From Treponema sp. (GTDB taxonomy: Bacteria > Spirochaetota > Spirochaetia > Treponematales > Breznakiellaceae), in the NCBI GenBank assembly GCA_031273405.1, contig JAISRW010000030.1:1-7289 (forward strand): 7,289 nt of DNA, read 5' to 3'. Numbering within the stretch: the first letter of the stretch is position 1; every line of letters starts with the position of its first letter. A model generated the notes under the pieces. The model was given only the letters and a program-made list of their open reading frames with translations, ran no database searches and was not told the origin of the DNA. Shown here in pieces: positions 1 to 5,969 of this stretch. A program made the translations under genes and the position numbers.

Positions 1-638
1 TCCTCCCGGATGATCACCACGGTAACGCCGGCGGGGCCGAGGTTCTTCTGGGCGCCCGCGTAGAGGAGGCCGAAGCGGGATACGTCCAGGGGTTCCGAGA
101 GTATGCAGCTGGAAATATCCGCGGCCAGGGGCACGCTGCCGGTGTCCGGTACGGCGGGCCACCTGGTACCCACAATGGTATTGTTCAGGGTGATATGGTA
201 GTAGGCCGCCGAGGGGTCCGCAGGCGGGGCCGCCGGGATATAGGTGTAGGCCCTGTCTTTGGAGGAAGCGGGAACCAGAACCTCGGCGTATTTCGCCGCT
301 TCGGCGACGGCCTTGCCGGCCCAGATCCCCGTGTCGATGTAGAGGGCTTTTTTCTTCGCCTCCCCCTCCTCTCCGGCCGCCAGATTGAGGGGTATCATGG
401 AAAACTGAAGGGAAGCCCCGCCCTGGAGAAAAAGCACCTTGTAGTTGGCCGGAATACCCATAAGCTCCCGGAGGAGGGCTTCGGTCTTTTCGATGATGGG
501 CTTGAAGTCTTTGGAACGATGGCTCATCTCCATCACCGACTGGCCGGAACCGTTGGCGTCGGTCATTTCCGAAGCCGCTCTTTCCAGCACCTCAAGAGGC
601 AGGGCCGAAGGCCCCGGTGAAAAATTGTAAACCCGCAT
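1..638 (-). CDS. serC: Phosphoserine aminotransferase SerC, N-terminal 212 residues (cut by window edge)
   Basis: Cytoplasmic PLP enzyme that transaminates 3-phosphohydroxypyruvate with glutamate to give O-phosphoserine, the second step of serine synthesis (in some species also used for vitamin B6 synthesis). I translated it by hand from ATG 638-636. It opens with the family signature [14 protein letters not shown], followed by SVMEMSHRS at 34-42, LQGGASLQF at 71-79, the NNTIVGT phosphate/substrate loop at 152-158, and [12 protein letters not shown] at 193-204, where K198 should be the Schiff-base lysine. SerC proteins are about 360 residues, so roughly the last 150 lie off the left edge. AAGGAG (plus 644-649) sits 5 nt before the ATG. 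Only 12 nt separate it from rex, whose TAA stop is followed directly by an in-frame second TAA that runs into the Shine-Dalgarno. It is almost certainly cotranscribed with rex and therefore probably redox-regulated. No frameshift or missing key residue is seen. Confidence 0.96.
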   Translation of the reverse strand, partial: MRVYNFSPGPSALPLEVLERAASEMTDANGSGQSVMEMSHRSKDFKPIIEKTEALLRELMGIPANYKVLFLQGGASLQFSMIPLNLAAGEEGEAKKKALYIDTGIWAGKAVAEAAKYAEVLVPASSKDRAYTYIPAAPPADPSAAYYHITLNNTIVGTRWPAVPDTGSVPLAADISSCILSEPLDVSRFGLLYAGAQKNLGPAGVTVVIIRE

Positions 639-650
639 AAACTCTCCTTA

Positions 651-1292
651 TTAGATCATCCTTATCGCCAGCGAGCGAAGCTCGTCGGTAACATAAACGT
701 TGCGGACCGGGATTTCCGGGGGAAGCTTGAGAGCCGCCGGGGCAAAATTGACGATCCCCCTGATTCCCGAGGCGGCAAGCTTCTCCGCCGCCGCTTGGGC
801 CGCTTCGGGGGGGACGCAGAGAAGGGCCATCTCAATGCCGAAGCGGCCTATAACTTCCCCCATCTTGTAGGCCGGATAGAGGGGAACCGGGGATTTCAGA
901 ATTTCCGTCCGGTTCACATTGGTATCGAAGCCGGCAACAAGCTCGAATTCCCCCAGATCCGGGGCGCCGATGTTGAGATACGCCGACCCCAGCCGGCCAA
1001 GCCCCACAACGCAGAATTTCCGCCGCTTTTCCAGGCCCAGGGCCTTTTTTATGGCCGGCAGGAGAAGCTCGGGAGCATAGCCCGAACTTGAACCCACCGC
1101 TTCGCCGTCCCCGCCCAGACAGGAAATATCCTTCCGTATGGTATTGCTCGGCCAGCCGGTCAGGGCCTCGATCCCGGCGGAAGTGACAGGCTCCCCGGCC
1201 CGGTGTTCCAAAATACGCAAAAGATGAAGAAGCCGTTCTTTCGCCGCCCCCGAAATCTGTTCCATAACCCCCGCCAAAACGGTGTCAGACAC
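651..1292 (-). CDS. rex: Rex-family redox-sensing transcriptional repressor, divergent wing
   Basis: Rex proteins are homodimeric repressors that bind DNA when NAD+ dominates and release it when NADH rises. The 213 residues show an N-terminal winged helix (about 15-85) with the recognition-helix motif NTIRKDIS at 50-57, then a Rossmann fold with VVGLGRLG at 95-102 (GxGxxG), the acidic FD at 122-123, VPPEAAQ at 160-166, GIVNFAP at 179-185, and a C-terminal swap helix beginning VTDELRSL. Length is normal for the family. Odd point: the wing usually reads FGxFGKRGxGY, but here it is LGGDGEAVGSSSGY (59-72), about three residues longer and without basic residues. The start is uncertain. GTG at 1292 lies inside a palindrome with only a weak AGAG upstream. 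ATG at 1265 (residue 10, giving 204 aa) aligns better with the usual family N-terminus. First gene of a rex-serC operon with its own operator. Confidence 0.9.
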   Translation of the reverse strand: MSDTVLAGVMEQISGAAKERLLHLLRILEHRAGEPVTSAGIEALTGWPSNTIRKDISCLGGDGEAVGSSSGYAPELLLPAIKKALGLEKRRKFCVVGLGRLGSAYLNIGAPDLGEFELVAGFDTNVNRTEILKSPVPLYPAYKMGEVIGRFGIEMALLCVPPEAAQAAAEKLAASGIRGIVNFAPAALKLPPEIPVRNVYVTDELRSLAIRMI

Positions 1293-1296
1293 CGTT
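1278..1296. repeat. 19-bp palindrome AACGGTGTC-A-GACACCGTT spanning the rex GTG start
   Basis: Two perfect 9-bp arms around a single central base (1287). It lies just downstream of the Rex operator, and the proposed GTG start (1290-1292) falls within the right arm. In the rex transcript it could fold over that start or lie in the 5' leader if translation begins at ATG 1265. It may be a second operator or a copy of a short dispersed palindrome. Only one copy is in this window, so I cannot tell. Confidence 0.5.
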
Positions 1297-1297
1297 C

Positions 1298-1317
1298 TCT
1301 GTGAAATATTTCACAGA
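1298..1317. promoter_or_regulatory. Rex operator, perfect 20-bp palindrome
   Basis: TCTGTGAAATATTTCACAGA reads identically on both strands. It matches the known Rex consensus TTGTGAAnnnnTTCACAA at all but the outermost base of each side. It begins 1 bp downstream of the rex -10 box and covers the expected transcription start (about 1312), the position expected of a repressor site. The same core also satisfies the CRP half-site pattern TGTGA-N6-TCACA, but location and the adjacent rex gene favour Rex autoregulation. Confidence 0.85.
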
Positions 1318-1318
1318 T

Positions 1319-1347
1319 AAAATAAACGATTAGCCCCCTTATGTCAA
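1319..1347 (-). promoter_or_regulatory. Sigma70-type promoter of rex-serC
   Basis: On the minus strand there is a perfect -35 box TTGACA (1347-1342), a 17-bp spacer, and a -10 box TATTTT (1324-1319, 4 of 6 consensus). Transcription should start near 1312, inside the Rex operator, leaving a leader of about 20 nt to GTG 1292 or 47 nt to ATG 1265. Confidence 0.75.
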
Positions 1348-1375
1348 GAGGCGCCCCGGAGGTCGGTTGGGTTTT

Positions 1376-1509
1376 TACGTGAGACCACACGTACCAAAGG
1401 CATCCAGGATGGTTTCCGGATTTTGTGACCGGAAAAAACTTTTCCTGAGAGGCTTTCCCAAAACTTCAGTTTTGGGAAAAGCTCCTGATTTATACGCATT
1501 TTCAATGCG
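1376..1509. repeat. Cluster of short inverted repeats between rex and htrA
   Basis: Within 134 bp of non-coding DNA there are five inverted repeats. TACGTG/CACGTA is at 1376-1393 (6-bp arms, 6-nt loop). TTTCCGG/CCGGAAA is at 1413-1435 (7 bp, 9-nt loop). GGAAAA/TTTTCC is at 1431-1445 (6 bp, 3-nt loop) and overlaps the previous one, so the two are mutually exclusive. TTTCCCAAAAC/GTTTTGGGAAA is at 1454-1479 (11 bp, TTCA loop), extendable by GC pairs to 1452-1482 past one bulged A. CGCATT/AATGCG is at 1495-1509 (6 bp, TTC loop). None is followed by a T-run on either strand, and the stretch lies upstream of the promoters I can identify on both sides. I do not recognise a known RNA family or element. 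Confidence 0.6.
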
Positions 1510-1512
1510 GAC

Positions 1513-1544
1513 TGTGTACTAATCATGTGTACGATTATGTGTAC
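1513..1544. repeat. Three direct repeats of TGTGTAC at 12-13 bp spacing
   Basis: Exact heptamers start at 1513, 1526 and 1538, the last two also sharing the preceding A. The spacing is a little over one helical turn, so a protein could bind all three on nearly one face. They sit about 50-80 bp upstream of the proposed htrA promoter. A role as iterated activator or repressor sites for htrA is inference. Confidence 0.5.
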
Positions 1545-1595
1545 CGCTCATCATCCGGTCATCATATTGAAAGGTTTGGAAATATTTTGTAACTA

Positions 1596-1623
1596 TTGGG
1601 CGAAAATTTCATTATTATATAAA
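1596..1623 (+). promoter_or_regulatory. Candidate sigma70-type promoter for htrA
   Basis: TTGGGC (1596-1601) is followed by a 16-bp spacer and TATAAA (1618-1623, 5 of 6 consensus) in a strongly AT-rich stretch. This would give a leader of about 75 nt to ATG 1706. The -35 match is weak. An alternative using TTGAAA at 1567 has a poorer -10. TAAAAT at 1653-1658 is another -10-like sequence without a good -35. Confidence 0.4.
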
Positions 1624-1690
1624 GAAGGGCAATACATATGCCGCGGCTATGGTAAAATGACAGTGGATGTGAAAAGTAAATCCGTAATTT

Positions 1691-1696
1691 AAGGAG
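1691..1696 (+). promoter_or_regulatory. Ribosome binding site of htrA (AAGGAG)
   Basis: AAGGAG lies 9 nt before ATG 1706, with a second purine run AAAGGA at 1698-1703. It supports the first ATG over the in-frame ATG at 1715 (residue 4). Confidence 0.7.
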
Positions 1697-1705
1697 CAAA
1701 GGAAT

Positions 1706-3223
1706 ATGAATCTCATGAAGAAACTATCTTCAAAAAATTTTTTGGTTTTTAATTTAGTCCTGGTGGGGGTAATTTTTGGATTTTTCCTGGCCTTCGTCTC
1801 TTTTTCCTGTTCAACCCCCCGGGTTAAGAATGTAGCCCGGGCCCAGGAAGGGCCGTCTTCGCCGGTAGTAATCCCCCAGGACGCCCTGGCGGCAGCCGAA
1901 GGCCTCCAAAGCGCCTTCAGCTCCGTGGCGGATAAGGTTCTGCCCTCGGTGGTGGAGATAAAAACCGTTTCGGTTCAGCGGAGGCAGACCCCCAATTTTA
2001 ACGGCATCCCTTGGGAATTTTTCTTCGGCCCCCGGGAAGGAAGCCCGAACCGGGAGCAGGACAGGGAATTCCGTTCCGCCGGGCTGGGATCGGGGATCAT
2101 CGTGAGGCAGGATAAGGACACATACTATGTGCTTACCAACAACCACGTGGTGGACGGGGCCAACGAAATTCAGGCGGCTACCAAAGACGGAAAGGAATAC
2201 CCGGCGGAACTGGTAGGCAAAGACAGCCGCAGGGATTTGGCGGTTGTTTCCTTTAAGACCTCCGATTTCTTCCCCCCGGCGACTCTCGGCAATTCCGACA
2301 ATGTCAAGGTGGGCGACTGGGCCATCGCCATGGGGAACCCCCTGGGGGAGCAGTTCTCCTTCTCGGTCACCATGGGGATTGTCAGCGCCGTCGGCCGCAC
2401 CGGTGGTCCCGGCGGGAATATCAACGATTTTATCCAGACCGACGCTCCTATCAACCAGGGCAACTCAGGGGGGCCCCTGGTCAACATCCGGGGAGAGGTC
2501 ATCGGCATCAACACCTGGATCGCCAGCAATAACGGGGGCGGTTCGGTGGGCCTGGGCTTCGCCATCCCCATCAATAACGTCAAGCGTTCTATAGACGAAT
2601 TCATCAAATCCGGCAACGTCAACGACGGCTGGCTCGGGGTATCCCTTACCGACGCGGACAGGGAGACCCTCCAAATCCTGGGGCTGGAAGGGAAACGGGG
2701 CGCCCTAGTGTCCCAGGTGTTCCAGGGGTCCCCCGCGGACAAGGCCGGCATCAGGCCCGGGGACTTTATCACCCATATCGATAACCGGGAAGCCCGGGGG
2801 GTGAATCCCCTTACCCAGATGGTAGGGGATATACGGCCCAACGAAAAGGCGGTGTTTACCCTGATTCGGGACGGGGCTTCCAGGAATTTCGAGGTCCGTA
2901 TAGAAACCCGCACCGACGAGGTGGCCGCGGACAACAAAAAGCTTTGGCCCGGGGTTTATATTGTTTCCCTCAGCGACGCGATCCGTTCCAGCCTCAAACT
3001 CGATAAAGGCGCGGAGGGGGTTTATGTGCTTCAGGTCCTAAACGAAACCCCGGCGGCGGTCATCGGCATGCAGCGGGGGGACCGGATCACCGCGGTCAAC
3101 GATACGCCGGTCAAAGATATAGCCACCTTCTATAAGGCCCTGAGGGAAAAAGCCGACAGGGAACTTTGGTTCACCTTCGTCCGGGGGGACGCTACCCTGG
3201 AATCCCTGAAGGTAAAACGTTAG
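1706..3223 (+). CDS. htrA: HtrA/DegP-type envelope serine protease with two PDZ domains
   Basis: An ATP-independent protease/chaperone that degrades misfolded envelope proteins. The 505 residues begin with a basic start and a hydrophobic segment (about 12-34) ending in VSFSC35, either a signal anchor or a loose lipobox. The trypsin-like domain follows at about 65-300 with the full triad: H147 in TNNHVVDGA, D177 in SRRDLAVV, S254 in NQGNSGGPL. The LA-loop region (about 93-125) is Phe/Arg/Glu rich. PDZ1 is about 308-400, starting at GWLGVSL, with the SPADKAGIRPGD motif. PDZ2 is about 414-503, with TPAAVIGMQRGDRI. Two PDZ domains and this length match DegP/DegQ rather than one-PDZ DegS. It is transcribed away from rex and converges with the response regulator gene. 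No frameshift is seen. All catalytic residues are present, so it should be active. Confidence 0.95.
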   Translation: MNLMKKLSSKNFLVFNLVLVGVIFGFFLAFVSFSCSTPRVKNVARAQEGPSSPVVIPQDALAAAEGLQSAFSSVADKVLPSVVEIKTVSVQRRQTPNFNGIPWEFFFGPREGSPNREQDREFRSAGLGSGIIVRQDKDTYYVLTNNHVVDGANEIQAATKDGKEYPAELVGKDSRRDLAVVSFKTSDFFPPATLGNSDNVKVGDWAIAMGNPLGEQFSFSVTMGIVSAVGRTGGPGGNINDFIQTDAPINQGNSGGPLVNIRGEVIGINTWIASNNGGGSVGLGFAIPINNVKRSIDEFIKSGNVNDGWLGVSLTDADRETLQILGLEGKRGALVSQVFQGSPADKAGIRPGDFITHIDNREARGVNPLTQMVGDIRPNEKAVFTLIRDGASRNFEVRIETRTDEVAADNKKLWPGVYIVSLSDAIRSSLKLDKGAEGVYVLQVLNETPAAVIGMQRGDRITAVNDTPVKDIATFYKALREKADRELWFTFVRGDATLESLKVKR

Positions 3224-3329
3224 ACCGGGGAGGAGCGTGGAGACCGATGGTTAATCCGGCAGGGGAAAACGGGAAACGCCGTCCGCAAGAACCGCCTCAT
3301 CAAGTTCTTTTGGTAAGGATCGGAAGACC

Positions 3330-3360
3330 GGGGCGGCGCGTCTTTCTGTTTTGCCGCCCC
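3330..3360 (+). terminator. GC-rich hairpin between convergent htrA and response regulator gene
   Basis: Perfect 8-bp arms GGGGCGGC (3330-3337) and GCCGCCCC (3353-3360) surround a 15-nt T-rich loop. On the plus strand only TTAT follows, so it is a weak intrinsic terminator for htrA. The stem abuts the TAA stop of the minus-strand gene (3361-3363), so the same hairpin may protect or end that transcript too, though no T-run follows on that strand. The remaining sequence 3224-3329 shows no convincing gene. Confidence 0.5.
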
Positions 3361-4710
3361 TTATAGCCCCCAGGCCTTGAGCTTGTTGAGTATGGTTTTG
3401 CGGCTTATGCCCAGGGTTTCCGCGGCCTTGGTGCGGTTGCCGCCGTGTTTGGCCAGGGCGTCGAGGATGGCTTTCTTCTCGGCTTCTTCCATCGAAACCG
3501 GGGATGAAGAGGCCAAAAGAGGAATTCGCCCCTCCGCCGCCGCGCCTTCCCGGCCGCGCTCTTTACGGAGGTCGATGTCTTCTTCCCGAATGGTATTTCC
3601 TTCGCTATAGATAAGCGCCCGTTCGAGTATATTTTCCAACTCCCGTATATTGCCCGGAAAGGGGTAGGCCGAAAGTTTTTCTTTCACCCCGGGGGCAAGT
3701 TCCAGCCGGGGTCTGCCCATCCTCGCGATGAGACGGGAAAGAAGGTGATCCGTGAGCAGGGGAATATCCTCCCTCCTATCCCTCAGGGGGGGGAGGTCTA
3801 TACGGAACACGTTGAGCCTGTAGTAGAGATCTTCCCGAAAGCGGCCTTCCCTGACCAGCGCTTCAATGTCCCGATTGGTGGCGGAGATGATCCTTGCGGT
3901 AATGGGGATGTCGTTGTTCCCGCCCAGGCGACGGACCTTTTTTTCCTGCAGCACCCGGAGCAGTTTGACCTGCAAGGGCGCGGGCATTTCGCCGATCTCA
4001 TCGAGGAAGATGGAACCCCTGCCCGCCAGTTCAAAGAGCCCCTGCTTGCGGGCCGCCGCGCCGGTAAAGCTCCCCCTCTCGTGACCAAAGAGTTCGCTTT
4101 CCATAAGGCCCTCGTGGATGCCGCCTATGTTCACCGCCACGAAGGGCTCCCCTGCAAAGGGGCTCCGCTGGTGAATTTCCCTGGCGGCCACTTCCTTGCC
4201 GGTTCCGCTTTCGCCGGTAATAAGCACGGTTACATTGGCGGCGGCGATTTTGTCGATCTGCGCCGAAAGCTTCCGCATCACCGCCGTTTCGCCGATAAGG
4301 GCGCCGTCCCGGCAGGAGGTGCGTTTTTCCGCCTCAATCAGATTTTCGAGCCGCCTGCCGTCCACCAGGGCGCGGAGCTTGATGACGAGTTCCGCCGGGT
4401 CGAAGGGCTTTACCAGATAATCCCTGGCGCCGCTTTTGAGAGCCGCCACCGCGTCGGGAATCTGCCCGTGGGCGGAGATCATGATCACAGGGGGAAGCAT
4501 GCCCCGCCGTTCAATTTGTTCCAGCACCGCCTGCCCGCTTATGCCCGGAAGCCTGAGATCCAGCACCAGGGCGTCAAAACTTTCTTTTTCCAGCAGCCTC
4601 AGGGCTTCCTCCCCGCTCTCGCTCCCCTCGGCTTCGATGTCCTCCAGGGCAAGATATTTTTTGAGGGATTCCCGTATGTTCCGCTCGTCGTCAACTACTA
4701 ATATCCTCAT
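3361..4710 (-). CDS. NtrC-class sigma54-dependent response regulator (orphan in this window)
   Basis: A phosphorylation-controlled activator that remodels sigma54 RNA polymerase using ATP. With start ATG 4710 it is 449 residues in the usual NtrC order. The receiver domain is at 1-115, with acidic pocket D7/D8, phospho-acceptor D51 in LVLDLRLPG, S79 and K101. The AAA+ domain is at about 138-365, with Walker A GESGTGKE (166-173), a sigma54-contact loop reading GSFTGA (213-218) instead of GAFTGA, and Walker B GSIFLDE (232-238), then FREDLYYRLNVF and the FPGNIRELEN sensor 2 region. A C-terminal Fis-type helix-turn-helix reads NRTKAAETLGISRKTILNKL. I rejected the longer upstream start because AAAGGAGGG (around 4713-4721) stands just before ATG 4710 and the receiver domain begins there. 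No histidine kinase is adjacent. It lies 85 nt downstream of the PLP enzyme gene. Target genes are unknown. Confidence 0.94.
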   Translation of the reverse strand: MRILVVDDERNIRESLKKYLALEDIEAEGSESGEEALRLLEKESFDALVLDLRLPGISGQAVLEQIERRGMLPPVIMISAHGQIPDAVAALKSGARDYLVKPFDPAELVIKLRALVDGRRLENLIEAEKRTSCRDGALIGETAVMRKLSAQIDKIAAANVTVLITGESGTGKEVAAREIHQRSPFAGEPFVAVNIGGIHEGLMESELFGHERGSFTGAAARKQGLFELAGRGSIFLDEIGEMPAPLQVKLLRVLQEKKVRRLGGNNDIPITARIISATNRDIEALVREGRFREDLYYRLNVFRIDLPPLRDRREDIPLLTDHLLSRLIARMGRPRLELAPGVKEKLSAYPFPGNIRELENILERALIYSEGNTIREEDIDLRKERGREGAAAEGRIPLLASSSPVSMEEAEKKAILDALAKHGGNRTKAAETLGISRKTILNKLKAWGL

Positions 4711-4776
4711 GTTCCCTCCTTTCGGGCCTAAACTCGACTTGCGGCATTGATCCGTATTGCGGGGTTTCATTATGCC

Positions 4777-4793
4777 TTCTGTATAAGACAGAA
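4777..4793. repeat. Small inverted repeat TTCTGT-N5-ACAGAA
   Basis: A 6-bp-arm palindrome in the 85-nt gap between the PLP enzyme stop and the response regulator start. On the minus strand it is followed within 2 bp by CATAAT (4774-4769), a -10-like hexamer, so it could be an operator at a separate promoter for the regulator. The matching -35 (AGTGTT) is poor. There is no T-run to make it a terminator. Confidence 0.3.
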
Positions 4794-4795
4794 CA

Positions 4796-5914
4796 CTAAA
4801 ATTCCAGCTTCCGGTTCCGGGCCGTTACTTCCCATGTTTCTGTTATTTTCCCCCCGGAAGCCGCCTGTATCACGGGGTAAAGCGCGGTGGTGGGGCAGAT
4901 GTGGGCGGGGAGCACATAGCAGGCTTCACCCAAAGGCGGGATGTCCTTTCCTTGGGGGCGTTTAAAAACCCAGTGTTCTTCGCTGTGTCCCGCCGGTTCC
5001 GCGTCCTCCATGCCGGCGATGATCCCCCGCTGCCCCGGCTGATCCGAAGCTATTCCCTTGTAGCCCAAATCCAGGGTAAAGGCACCCGGCGCGGGATGGC
5101 TTACCACCCTGGTAAAAAGCGCGGCGCCGGGAGTAAAAGCCAGGTCGGGCAGATTTTTATAATAGTTCCAGTCGCCGATAAAGATTGTTCCGGGGGAGAG
5201 AAAATACGCTTCGTCCCCGGTGCGGCAGGGAAAACTGGGGCTCCCCCCCATGATGAGGATGCCGCAGGGAAAGCCCTTCGCCTTGAGGGAAGCGATAACC
5301 TTCCGTATCTCCCCGTCCGCCGCGCCGACCGCGTTTCCGCGTTCAACCGGATCTTCCTGATGGAGATGGCCGTCATAACAGTGGAGGCCCGACAAGATTA
5401 TTCCCGGCAGGGAAGAACATTTTTCGTAAAACCCTTCGAGGGCGTCCAGGGGAACGCCGGTACGGTGCATCCCCAGATCCGCATCGACAAGGACAGGCAT
5501 CCTGGTTTTCATTTTCTCCGCCCCTTGGGAAAGCAGCGAAAGCGCGCCGTAATCATCGCCGGAAGCGTAAAAGACCGTCTTTGGATATGCCGCGGCAAGA
5601 CGCAGATAGCGGACAATATTCGGCCCCACCAGGGGATAGGCCATGGCAATGCAGGCGGCCCCTTCCCTGGCGGCCATTTCAGCTTCGGCAATGGTGGCGC
5701 ATTTGAATCGTTTTATCCCCAGACCCATCTGCATCCTGATTAGCTGGGCCGCCTTATGGGTTTTAACATGGGGCCAAAGATGTTCCGCGCCCCCTGCCAT
5801 TTTGATTATCCGTTTTGTATTGTCTAAAATAATATCCTGGTAATAAATTAACGCGGGGCTGACAAGATCCTCCGTATTTTCCAGGGCATAGGTCTTTTTA
5901 TCGAAGCTGTTCAC
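4796..5914 (-). CDS. Fold-III PLP enzyme, D-threonine aldolase / D-serine dehydratase-like
   Basis: 372 residues of the alanine racemase-type TIM barrel plus C-terminal beta domain seen in D-threonine aldolases and metal-dependent D-serine dehydratases. The PLP-lysine motif is WPHVKTHK (47-54), with K51 the likely Schiff-base lysine. VDADLGMHRTG (143-153), LSGLHCYDGHLH (174-185) and MGGSPSFPC (222-230) follow the family. The metal site near the end reads PAHICPTT with H338 and C340. Known D-serine dehydratases of this fold use His/Cys and D-threonine aldolases His/Asp, so the sequence leans to dehydratase-type chemistry (D-serine to pyruvate and ammonia), but substrate is not proven. Start is GTG 5914, with AAGGAG (plus 5922-5927) 7 nt upstream. 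It follows a YheO/DauR-like regulator and a Rid protein on the same strand, which supports a role in D-amino acid breakdown. Family confidence is high, substrate confidence moderate. Confidence 0.88.
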   Translation of the reverse strand: MNSFDKKTYALENTEDLVSPALIYYQDIILDNTKRIIKMAGGAEHLWPHVKTHKAAQLIRMQMGLGIKRFKCATIAEAEMAAREGAACIAMAYPLVGPNIVRYLRLAAAYPKTVFYASGDDYGALSLLSQGAEKMKTRMPVLVDADLGMHRTGVPLDALEGFYEKCSSLPGIILSGLHCYDGHLHQEDPVERGNAVGAADGEIRKVIASLKAKGFPCGILIMGGSPSFPCRTGDEAYFLSPGTIFIGDWNYYKNLPDLAFTPGAALFTRVVSHPAPGAFTLDLGYKGIASDQPGQRGIIAGMEDAEPAGHSEEHWVFKRPQGKDIPPLGEACYVLPAHICPTTALYPVIQAASGGKITETWEVTARNRKLEF

Positions 5915-5969
5915 GGCTTATCTCCTTACTATGGTTTTTCCGCGAAGCATAACCAGCGCGCCGCGGCAC

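Noticed and set aside
1160..1526. Minus-strand open frames of 60-76 codons upstream of rex
   Set aside because: They overlap the rex promoter, operator and inverted-repeat cluster. No ribosome site or family similarity is apparent.
2170..2937. Minus-strand open frame (255 codons) inside htrA
   Set aside because: Antisense to the protease domain and PDZ1; composition is a complement artefact.
3247..3366. Possible 39-codon gene after htrA, with GGAGG-like sequence upstream
   Set aside because: It runs through the hairpin and the stop of the convergent gene, is Arg/Pro rich, and has no other support.
3745..4701. Long plus-strand open frame (318 codons) opposite the response regulator gene
   Set aside because: It is antisense to a complete, motif-verified NtrC-type gene. 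The GC-rich codon pattern of that gene leaves few stops on the other strand, and no family features or good start signal are seen.
4901..5743. Plus-strand open frame (280 codons) opposite the PLP enzyme gene
   Set aside because: Shadow of the real minus-strand gene with its catalytic motifs. The translation shows no recognisable domain.
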